From Monarcha castaneiventris obscurior (Eukaryota > Chordata > Aves > Passeriformes > Monarchidae), in the NCBI GenBank assembly GCA_026261815.1, contig JAMPIT010000894.1, forward strand, positions 54,313,147 to 54,377,146: a DNA stretch of 64,000 nucleotides, read 5' to 3'. The notes below the pieces were generated by a model. It saw only the letters and a program-made list of their open reading frames with translations. It had not been told where the DNA came from and did no database searches. This document shows positions 12,101 to 21,250 of this stretch, in pieces; position 1 is the stretch's first letter; each line of letters begins with the position of its first letter. The position numbers and the translations under genes are program-made.

Positions 12101-13747
12101 GATATACCATTTCCTCATCCTCCACCATCAGACAGGAAAGTTTCCTTAGTTACATTGATGCTGTCTCCACAGTAAATTGTGTTCCAATTATTATGCAAGT
12201 CACGGAAGTCTATTTTAAGTCTCTTTGCTTTTATTACAGTGCATATGGAGGAGGTTTTCTCCTGACACTTGAATAATCTGTCTTCACCTAGCAGGTGTGT
12301 TTTCCTTTCAGATTTTTTTTTTAATAACCTCCTGAAAAATAATCAGGAGGATTGAAAGGGAACAAACTAGAATTCTGCTGACAGGCATATGCGCTGTGTT
12401 TAACAGCGCCCAAGAACAGTGCCATGCTAAAAAAAGCACTAAACCCACACTTATGGCAGAGCAAGTGAATCAAGTGAGAACATCCACGTATTTCCTTTTC
12501 AGGTCAGCACACAGTTCCCATCCTCTGCTCCTCCTTGTGCTATTGGTAACAGTGGAAGAGTTGAAGCAACCTTGGTATCACTGACCACCCCGGCTAGAAC
12601 CAGCTCCTGACTGCAGAGATCTTCCCAAACCAGAATAACGCAGGTGCAAGACCTCACTGCCTGGAGGAACACAGTTATCATCAGACAGATGTTCCTCCTT
12701 CAGACATGCAGTGAAATAAATCCTGTCACAGGCAGTTCACGTGCATTCTTCTTAAAAGCATGTGGCAGGTTTTTCTTCTGGCAAGGATCTTGGAAGTCAG
12801 TGAACTGAAGAAATGTCTCAAGAAGCAAGCAACAGATGTAGCCAACACCCTGAGAGAGCATCCTTGACTGCTACCAAGATTGGAGGCTTCTTGTTCAAAA
12901 TACAACTCTTTGAATGGTCCTTTGCAAGTCCTCTGCAACTGGATGGTCCAGGCTGGCAAAAATATGAAAGTAGAAAAAAAACAAAGGTGGGCTGAGAAAG
13001 CCCCTTAGCTTAGCTGTGGTAAATGAATGTACCTCAGTCTTATATGACTCTAAGCCAACTCGATGAGATTCATTTAAAATAATCTCACATTTAGCTTATG
13101 ACGACCTGTGACCTCCAGGCCTTGCATCAGTAGGTGGCTCAAGTAGGCTGGAGAAGGAGAAAAATCCATAAATGATTTGATTTTTCTAGCTCAGAGCTTT
13201 GGCCATATGCCTAGTAAGCTCTCAATTATTTTAAGCCATTCAGCCACAGCGATGAAAATACCTCCTCATTAATAAGAACTAGATGTTTAAGTGCCAGTTT
13301 AGAGTGTTAGGAAGGACAGAATATCTCCAGTTTGCTGACAGAAGAAAAACCTGGAATTTGGCCTTTGCTCCTCCTCTGATCAAGGTGATCTCATCAATAC
13401 CCAGAACTATGAGACTGAGACTTCCTCCAGTGCCTGGTGACCATCACTGTCAGCAGCACTAACACGGATGGTGAGCAGTTTACTAAGAACTTGGGCAAAA
13501 CCAGGAACCTCTCACAGGGAATCCTGGAATTTTGTTCATGCTTGGTGTTTTGTACCAGTGTTGGGTGGTTAAAAATCTGTAGATGTCTGCATACTGCAGA
13601 CCTTCCTGCTCCTTTCAACTCTGCAGTTTTCTGCAACCTCTGCCTCTCTGTTTTATGCCAGATTTCAAGTGACCAAATGGCAGTGGCAGCATGGGATTCC
13701 TTCTCTTCAAGTTTGGGCACAACTTACTCAGCAAGTGATAGTGTAGC
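9101..13747. other. Unannotated AT-rich DNA
   Basis: I recognise no gene. It holds short poly(A)/poly(T) runs (for example around 10581-10605) and one 8-bp-stem hairpin at 12328-12350. A splice-bounded segment at 9850-10005 was noted but has no supporting homology. Confidence 0.4.
12328..12350. other. Perfect 8-bp inverted repeat (hairpin)
   Basis: CCTCCTGA at 12328-12335 pairs perfectly with TCAGGAGG at 12343-12350 around a 7-base A/T loop. The stem is too short for a microRNA precursor and no U-run makes it a meaningful terminator. It may be chance. Confidence 0.6.
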
Positions 13748-14116
13748 ATCATAGAACAATTAAGGCTGAAAAAGACCTCAAAGTTGATCAGGTCCACCTG
13801 TTATCCCAGCAGTGCCACGTTCCCCAGGTGCACATCCACGTGTTTTTTGAGCACTTCCAGGGATGGTGATTCCACCACCTCCCTGGGCAGCCTGTTGCAA
13901 TGCCTGACAACTCTTTTGTTGAAGAGCTTTTCCCTAATATCCGGCCCCAACTTTCCCTGGCACAACTTGAGGTAATTTCCTCTCATCCTCTCACTTGTTA
14001 CCTGGGAGAAGAGACCGACCCCACCTGGCTACATCCTCCTGTAGAGGGTGATAAGGTCTCCCCTGAGCCTCCTTTTGTCCAGACTAAACAACCCCAGGTC
14101 CCTCAGCTGCTCCTCT
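13748..14116 (-). mobile_element. CR1 LINE 3' fragment
   Basis: On the - strand this reads as the end of CR1 ORF2 and its 3' end. The open frame at 13801-13986 (-) carries the C-terminal ORF2 signature DIREKLFNKRVVRHCNRLPR (about residues 16-35) and ends with a LKKHVDVHLG-like tail. Just upstream on that strand (+ coordinates 14040-14116) is the DNA of the preceding conserved block. The element ends at 13748 with GTTCTATGAT on the - strand, the usual CR1 terminus. Endonuclease and RT are missing, so this is a 5'-truncated, inactive copy. It lies about 0.6 kb from two LTR-like blocks in the same orientation. Confidence 0.93.
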
Positions 14117-14706
14117 GAATTGTAAGGCAGAGGGATACAAAATTAGCCACCTTCCGGAGAGGCTCTTAGGCTATTCCTAGGTGCAGTGCTTGCATCCTGT
14201 GCCTCATGACTTGACCTGGTGACTTGAAGCCTATTGTCTTCTATTCCACAAGAGCGTACAATGATAAAAACATCCCCATCTTTTAAGGGGATGAAGCCAA
14301 CACAGAATGAACGGGCCACAAGGCTTGCAGATCTCAGTGCTCAAGGAAAGGCAAAGCCAGGAAAGAATTGAAGCAAGGCAATGTCGTGGTGGCTGGGTGG
14401 ATGGTGAGGTGCTGCAACCTTCTGGAAGCGTCTTCAAAACGGAGCCACTCGGCGGTGCAGGCACACAGCCCACTCACGCTCACACACACACACCAGACAG
14501 CTGGAAAGACAAGTCGATGACAAAGAGGCAAGAAGGTAATAAATTAAAAATCCGAAGGTTGTGGGGGATACAGGGCTCACAGAGGCGGCCACTTGTTCCC
14601 CAAAGTGCCACGTGAGAGAGGCACCCCGGGTTCAGCCTCAGCTGTTGCAGCCCCTCGTTTGCCCTGCGCAGCTGGAAGCGCTGGTGGTATTCAACCCCAC
14701 ACCTTA
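14117..14706. other. Unannotated, moderately GC-rich DNA
   Basis: I recognise no gene. It contains a (CA)6 run at 14481-14492. The last 120 bases are GC-rich and adjoin the LTR-like block, so they may belong to the same retroviral remnant. Confidence 0.4.
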
Positions 14707-15138
14707 TGCCGGATAGCTCAGTATTACCAGAGACAAGGAGTCAGGAGGGCTCAAATACCGCCCAGGAATTCCACTGAGCTGGTTTATTTCATCCACCGAA
14801 GCGGACAGGCAGAGGTGGTGTGGCAAAGAGAAGGACACATGGCCTGGACAGCCTTTACATAGTGTTCTGAGGGCACAGGGGCGGTACAAGAGGCAGGGCT
14901 GAGGAACGGAGCCAATGGACAGAGGGAAGGGGCAGGGAGAGGGCCAGGGCAGGAAGCAGCCACACAGGCTGCTGGGAGAGGTGGTTTTACATCCACAGGG
15001 GCTGGGGGTAAGGTTACATTCCAACCGCGAGGGCTCGTGGGAGAGGCTCAGAAAGGTCAGAGGATACATTGTCAAACGCCTAGGTTATTTCCAGCAGCCG
15101 GTCTCAGCCCCTTTTCCCTGGCTGACCGGCTGGCCCAG
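14707..15138 (-). mobile_element. LTR-like segment A (endogenous retrovirus)
   Basis: On the - strand this has the order expected of an LTR: a CCAAT/ATTGG-type box near 14912-14916, a weak TATA-like ATGTAAAGG near 14853, then AATAAA (seen as TTTATT on + at 14783-14788) about 65-70 bases downstream. It matches segment B next to it in two places. A TCTGAGGGCACAGGGGC-type block occurs at 14866 here and at 15304 in B, and a block around GGTTTATT preceded by TTCCAC occurs at 14769-14790 here and 15170-15191 in B. No gag or pol sequence is seen. Ends are approximate and I could not identify a target-site duplication. Confidence 0.5.
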
Positions 15139-15620
15139 TGATCCCAACAAGAAGGGTCTTCATATGGAGTTCCACGGGGGAGGTTTATTCCAGCCGCACG
15201 CATGAAGGGGTGTGGGAATGAAGACAAATAAGATAGGAGGGTCCAGGTTTATATACGGGAGCAGAGCGAGCAACAGGGACCAATGGTCTGAGGGACCAAT
15301 GGTCTGAGGGCACAGGGGCTGTACACAGGCAGGACTAGGGTATGGGAATCCATAGGGAAACTCTGAGGGAGTGGCGAGGGAGCAAGGGCCAATGGGGAAA
15401 CAGGGGAGAGAGAACCATCTAGGGCAAGGACGTGTTAAGTAGAGAGGGGCAGGGAGGCCAATGGGCCATCTGGGGAAGCAGGACTGGGGTACATAAACAT
15501 AACTAAACAAAGCATCCTGGGGGAAGCCTTTTCTCTCTCCCTAACCTGGGGAGGAACTTAGGAACTGTCCCACCAGTGGACTCTCTCTGTCCCTTGTTCT
15601 GTAGGCCCACCGGCCTCCAC
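15139..15620 (-). mobile_element. LTR-like segment B (endogenous retrovirus)
   Basis: On the - strand it carries a clear TATA box (TATATAAA, from 15255 down to 15248) followed 60 bases later by AATAAA (15189 down to 15184), the compact U3-R spacing of many avian LTRs. Upstream are four ATTGG/CCAAT boxes (15280, 15296, 15389 and 15458 on +). Two of them lie in a 16-bp tandem duplication at 15275-15306. It is related to, but clearly diverged from, segment A, so the two are not the matching LTRs of one recent provirus. Boundaries were guessed from TG and CA positions. Confidence 0.55.
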
Positions 15621-17466
15621 AAGAGACGAATACAGTAACTCCAGGTTCTGAAGGTTTACAAAGTTTTATGGTATGACTTAGCTAAAACTAAGAACCTCAA
15701 CACTCACTGCATTTTCATAGCTATCATTAGTTGAAACATTAGAGAGGAACAGTGGTGCATTCTCCAGAAGGACTCACTGGCTGACACAAAGGTAAAACAA
15801 CTGCAGCTGAAACTTCCACTTGAAGAAATAGCACTGGCTACATAAAACACCCAGGCACCTGTAAGGGGCTCCACTTAAAGAATGCTTGCTCTAATAGTAA
15901 AGATTTCTGTCCATGATGTTCTCCATGCTTTCAGACAACTGCAGTTTCCCTTAATGAAGAAAGGCTTCCCTTCACCTCCTGCTAAAAAGATCCCCAAAGA
16001 TATGTTAATTTTTCTTTAATGTATTATCTTTTCTATCACCCCAGCTGTCTTGTCTGCCTTTTTCTCAAGGACTGATGCAATTGCAAATACTTTCCTGCAT
16101 CCCATGATAGATTTTATTAATGACATCAAACAGTTTCATGCTTTGCCTCGTTATTAAGTTCTGTGCTGGTAGCGGATATTGCATTCCTTTGTGTAAGTTC
16201 TGTAATTTCTCTGAGTTTTGATAAGGCCATTAATCACAACACAACTCTGCTAATCCAGACCATACTGGTGTCCAAGACAACACTACAATAACCACTCTTT
16301 AATACTCCTTTGCCTAACACCTGTACAGATTCTGTCTGCTTAGGTAGCAGTCTTTTTAAAAAGTACGGGAGAAGATGAGGACTAAAGTAACAGGATTGTG
16401 TTTCAGTAAAATTTCTTCAAATAATTGGGATAGGGCTGACCTTATGAGCTTAGCTCATTATGTGGGATTTGACCTCACCTCCTTGTGACTTCACTGCTAG
16501 TTGAAAACACTCAACATCTATCAATACTCGGCCTTAAATGATGCAAAGTACTTGAAAATTCGTAGTTGAAAAGGAATATAAATAGCACTGAAATCTTTGC
16601 TCCTCAGTAGCCTGACACTGAAAACCTTCTGCTGACTGTTAAGTATTAGGTCTCCTTGCATTTGCTAACCAAAATCCTGGCTCCTTTCAAAATAGCTGCT
16701 GACAGGTCAACACCTAAAGAAATCACTCTGCCAAAGAGCACAATTGAGCAGCATTTGGCAGGCTGCTATCCTCATTTCTCTCAAATTTTTTAGGCTTTGC
16801 GTTGTTCCATTTGGGTACTGAGAAGTATTGAGGTGCACACTTCAAAATTATGTTTTATGTGACCCCACAGAGGTCCCATACATGCCTGTGCACGTCCATA
16901 GATAAAGCACAGGCACTGTGTTACATACAAGCCTCAAAAAAATGAGCAATGGAGTATTGGGGGGAAAAAAGCACATACTGAATCCATTTCCTTCTTGTAG
17001 CCAAGGCTTGCTTCCTTTGCTGCATCTACAGCCACCTGCTTTATTTGAGATGCCTGAAGTACAGAGGTTACCTATCCCGGGACAAAGCACACTCAGCACT
17101 GCAGAGGATTAAAGCCCAGCAGGTGTTAACTGCAGCACAGTACAGAAGGAACCCCTGGCATTATCCCTGCACACAGCCAGCCTACTGCAGGAGACTGCCT
17201 GAGCAGGCCAGCGGAGCTCCTGGGAGTCTGTCTCCTTCCCTGAGCCCACTAAGTGTTCAACACACCAGGTCTGAATGAGCCTTTGTTTGACTTAGTACCT
17301 GTCCTCTGCAGCAGCCAACAGCAAATAACCCAGAGAGAGCATGTGTGGAGCACACCACAAAGGTTTTCTTTCTCCAAAATATTCTTTCAGCCCCCAGAGA
17401 TTTAGAGGAAGCAGAGTTCCCGAGTCAAAGGCGGTGCTCTGGTGTCCTACAGCCCCAACTGGATCT
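15621..17466. other. Unannotated AT-rich DNA
   Basis: Nothing recognised. Open frames are below 90 codons and have no known domain. Confidence 0.45.
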
Positions 17467-17590
17467 CCCAGAAATAGAGGGAATTGTTAAAGCAACCTGG
17501 AAGGTAGACAAGGCCCAAACTTTGACAAATGAGCTGAGGAACATGCACAGAATGGTTTTCCTCCTTAGTTCCATTTCTTTCTCCCAACCT
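17467..17590 (+). repeat. Unidentified dispersed repeat, copy 1
   Basis: The first 62 bases (17467-17528) align without gaps to 18895-18956; I count 49 identical positions. Weaker collinear similarity continues downstream for perhaps 60-80 bases. Both copies lie on the + strand and both are open in the matching frame (KAQTLTNEL here, KAQPLTTAR in copy 2), which hints at a decayed coding element, but I do not recognise the family. Confidence 0.6.
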
Positions 17591-18894
17591 TCCACCATTT
17601 GATGCCTCTGGCTCTGTTAGAGCACAGTCAGAATGCATCTCTGACTGACCACCTCAGTCATCTCTCTTCCATTTTAGTCTGATTATCCCTTGTTCAGAGA
17701 ACAAGGTCTAGGGCAGACACACATGGCTGAATGAAGGAACTCCCTCCTTCAGGCTGTGCATGCAGCTCTTTTCCTAGAGCTGGCACCTGTCTGACCCAAC
17801 AAGGAGCCAGCTCAGGAGGGCTCCTAGCAGACAGTTCAGCTCTGAGTTGACCATGCACTGGAGCCAAGGCAGAGGAGAGGCTGAGACTGTGTGGTGATGA
17901 ACAGCAACAAAGCCACAGCAGTGAAAAGTTCAGCTTTTGTGGAACTGTGCAGACAGGAATGCTCTGGAACCTGGACGCTCCCTCATGTACTACCATGAGG
18001 AAAACAAGCTCACCCCATCCGTGGGTGGGTATAAATCCCACGGCCATCTCAGGTGCTGCCTGACAAATAAAGTTGTGGTTGACCTTTTTGGGTGTGAAAA
18101 GGTCCGGGTTTGCAGGTACAGAGTCAGCTCTGGCTTTGCAGCAAGACAAGAAGTGCTCTCCTCCTGTACATCTATCACACAAGCCTGTAACAGTCAAGTG
18201 ATTTTAGTGCTCTCTTATGGAATATTACAGCTTACTGTGCTTGGGAACAGGCAAAATAATTTCCCAAGTTTCAATAAATTCTATTAGTTACTCCACATTT
18301 AATTCTTCTTCAAGAAACTTGCTAATACCAGCCCATTTCAGAAGTCTCCAGATAGCCAGCTTTGGTTTTGTGAAGGGGAGGAAGAAAACACATTTGTTTT
18401 TCTTCGTTGTACAACAAAGTTTAATCTTAAATTGCTTTTTAACTATTAATAGCATTCCCATATAATGCACCTAGTGTTTAATAGTACAACAGCAGAAACA
18501 CAGCCCCTTCCTTGGCTCTCATATGGCTGTGATTCACTTCCCAGTCAGCCCAAAGTACATTAGCTGTGTGACTGGAAACAGGATTAGGTGTTCTGCCCAT
18601 AAAAGAATAAAAGCATGTCCTTCATGCAGCATTTCACGAAGCTCTCTCCGGTAAAGTGCAGGTAATGCTGTGATAGAATTAATCTACACTAGGAGTAGGT
18701 GATCCAAAAGACAGGGACAGGAGTCACCTGGACTCAGGTGCCAAAGGACCAGATAAAACACACCAGGGATGAACTCTGATCTAAACATCCCTATTCTTTG
18801 TGTGAAACTTAAGTGCAACTGTTAGAACATAAGCCTATATATAATTGGATACAGTAACTGGAAAACAAACTTAAAAGATGGTATGTGCAAATGT
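17591..18894. other. Unannotated DNA between the two repeat copies
   Basis: No gene recognised. The largest frame (167 codons on -, 17694-18197) overlaps a 116-codon frame on + and shows no domain, so both are treated as chance. Confidence 0.4.
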
Positions 18895-19035
18895 CCCAGG
18901 AATACAGGAAATTATTACAGTAGCCTGGAATGCAGAGAAGGCCCAGCCCTTGACAACTGCTAGGTTAACCAGAATCAAGACATGTTCTGTATTGTTATTC
19001 CTCTGGAATGTTAACCTTGCTAAGCCCTCACACAT
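18895..19035 (+). repeat. Unidentified dispersed repeat, copy 2
   Basis: This is the partner of the repeat at 17467, same strand, about 1.43 kb downstream. The 62-base core (18895-18956) is gap-free against copy 1 at roughly 79% identity by hand count. It contains no LTR or CR1 terminal signature. Confidence 0.6.
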
Positions 19036-19722
19036 TTTGGAAATGTGCCCATCAGTTATGAAGTTCATGCTTTCACAGCAGCAACAACATCTAAAAAAAG
19101 AGAGAGAAAGAAAACCCCAAGCGTATCTTTTATTTAGAGCAGTGTAAGTGCTAGTGATAGCAGAGTTCTCTTTCTGGAAGTCAAATCACCAAAAACTCCA
19201 CCAAATCAAGCAGAGACTACAATGACTGATCCTCCTCTCACTTCCCTTTCAGAATAATAAAACACGTGTTATTTAGAACAATTTCTTAAATTTGAAAAAA
19301 GGGAAGGTTAAGAACAGACGTCAGAAGCCTTTTCAGTTCTGAGACCCCATCCCCAGGTACCCACACAACCCATGAATAAATCCTAGAGGATCATGCAGTG
19401 CCAGAACATGCAAGTCCTAGAACACACTTTTGTGAAAATGAGCCAAATTTATCTGAGCATAAGCTAGAATTAGAAAAATAGCAGATGGCAAATTGCAGCA
19501 CCACTGAAATTCCAACAGCTTGTTTTGAAATGTTGAGTTAATTCTTAAAATAAGACTTTAGAGTTGAAATAAGATTCTCTAGAGATCCAGGAAACTTGGT
19601 TCAGATGCAGCAACTCAGATTATTTTCAAAAATTGACTGGACATTATTAGCCAGCTGCAGTTTTGGACATTCTCCTCACATCAGAAGTCTGCTCTAGGTG
19701 TTCCTCTGACAGTCATAATGGT

Positions 19723-19726
<4 letters not shown>
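19036..19726. other. Unannotated AT-rich DNA
   Basis: Nothing recognised. Confidence 0.45.

Positions 19727-19757
<31 letters not shown>
19727..19757 (-). repeat. Poly(T) homopolymer, 31 T (poly(A) on -)
   Basis: An uninterrupted run of 31 T. Read on the - strand it would be a poly(A) tail for sequence at 19758 upward. That sequence has a short open frame (69 codons, 19694-19903 on -) with no match I know, so a retrocopy cannot be claimed. Confidence 0.9.
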
Positions 19758-19761
<4 letters not shown>

Positions 19762-20419
19762 CCAGTCTCACTTTAGACCAGTTACTCCTGCCAGGTTTGA
19801 AAGAACTCCTCACACCCTCCTTTGCAGCCCTGTCATTTAGCCCTGAAGTTGGTTGTACTTCAGATGCAGTAACTTCAGTTACTCCATCGGGTAGTTCTCT
19901 CACAAAGACTAAGGCACATTATTTTGCCTTTTAGGTCACAGCTACATTAATGAAAAGGAGAAGGACTGAAACCCTTGGGTTTAGTGTCCTTGGCAGGCTG
20001 AATGAAGGCAAATCCCCTGTAGGCTTCCTGCTTAGGCTGAACCACTGATTCACACTGTGCACTGAGAGGTTCTTTGCTTTCTTGGGAGAAACAAACCAGC
20101 TTGGGGAGTGAGGGGAAGAACCTCCCCTTCCACACCTTTCTTCTCTCCTAAGCCTGTTCAAGAATTAGAAGTAAACAGGATGGTTCTTTTGTCCTCCAGG
20201 AAATGCTTTTCCCCCTGGTGCTACCACCAGACAAATTTAGGATACTCCAAAAGCCACCCTGGGCGCGCTGCTATTCCCACGTCCTTGTGGAAGGACAAAC
20301 AACACAGGAAAGCCTTGCTTTGAAGCTGCGAGCCAGGGCTTTTCATCGCTCGGAGGAAATGAAGCACTTGCGTTGTCAATCCCTCCCGAAGCAGCTTGCT
20401 TACAGCTCCAAGGGAAAAA
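19758..20419. other. Unannotated DNA leading into CpG-rich patch
   Basis: No gene recognised. GC content rises toward the right end. Confidence 0.45.
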
Positions 20420-20580
20420 AGCCGGGAAATGAAAGGCAGGAGCCGGAGGCAGAAGCGCGGCCGCGGCTCCACCTCGCGGCCCCGGCCCGGCCTGCCGGGA
20501 GCACAGAGCCTCACCCCGCTGCCCCTCAGCCCCTGCCTCGGGAAAATCCGCGCTGCAAACGCAGAAACAACACTTAAAAG
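20420..20580. promoter_or_regulatory. Small CpG-rich patch, possible promoter
   Basis: About 160 bases with a dense cluster of CpG dinucleotides, including GCGCGGCCGCGG (NotI-type site) near 20455-20466 and CTCGCGGCCCCGGCCCGGCC at 20472-20491. CpGs are rare elsewhere in the window, so their survival here suggests an unmethylated or recently inserted sequence. It is too short for a classical island. It could be an orphan or alternative promoter, or simply GC-rich DNA next to the minisatellite. No TATA box or defined first exon is visible. Confidence 0.3.
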
Positions 20581-20800
20581 CAGAACGCTCCCCTCTGGGA
20601 ACTAGCATTGATCTCACCTCCCACATCATTGATCCTCATCCCCACCAGCAACTTTCCTGGGTGGTGCAGCTGCCGTCTCTCCTCTGGAATCAGTGTGGCT
20701 CCATCGTTCTGGGTCGAAAACGTCCCTCGAAACAGCACCGGCACCAGGCATCTTTCTCAACACCACGCTTCCTTCTGGAGCAAAACCAAGGAGCAGCCGA

Positions 20801-21250
20801 GCCCAGCCCTTCCTCCTTCCAGGAGGTGCTGGCCGGGTGGGCTCAGCCCCTGATCCTTCCAGGAGGTTCTGGCTAGGTGGGCTCAGCCCCTGATCCTTCC
20901 AGAAGGTGCTGGCCGGGTAGTCTCAGCCTTTCCTCATTCCAGGAGGTGCTGGCCGGGTGGGCTCAGCCTTTCCTCATTCCAGGAGGTGCTGGCCGGGTGG
21001 GCTCAGCCTTTCCTCATTCCAGGAGGTGCTGGCCGGGTGGGCTCAGCCCTTCATTCTTCCAGGAGGTGCTGGCCGGGTGGGCTCAGCCCCTGATCCTTCC
21101 AGGAGGTGCTGGCCGGGTGGGCTCAGCCCTTCATTCTTCCAGGAGGTGCTGGCCGGGTGGGCTCAGCCCTTCATTCTTCCAGGAGGTGCTGGCCAGGTGG
21201 GCTCAGCCTTTCCTCCTTCTAGGAGGTGCTGGCCGGGTGGGCTCAGCACT
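20801..21250 (+). repeat. Minisatellite, 40-bp unit, about 10.5-11 copies
   Basis: Ten full 40-bp units run from 20821 to 21220, preceded by a degenerate half unit (20801-20820) and followed by a partial unit (21221-21250). The constant half reads AGGAGGTGCTGGCCGGGTGG followed by GCTCAGC. The variable tail falls into three classes: CCCTGATCCTTCC (units 1, 2, 7), CTTTCCTCATTCC (units 3, 4, 5, with 10 close to it) and CCTTCATTCTTCC (units 6, 8, 9). Units 4 and 5, and units 8 and 9, are identical to each other, so recent duplication is likely. Because 40 is not a multiple of 3, the forward frames cycle through one another and stay mostly open (152-codon frame at 20877-21335). This is a product of the repeat, not evidence for a protein. 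Confidence 0.97.

Noticed and set aside
14707..15620. A complete provirus between the two LTR-like blocks
   Set aside because: The blocks abut, leaving no room for gag, pol or env, and they are too different to be a matching LTR pair.
20801..21250. Possible CRISPR-like array
   Set aside because: Units are contiguous with no unique spacers, the genome is eukaryotic, and the variation is of minisatellite type.
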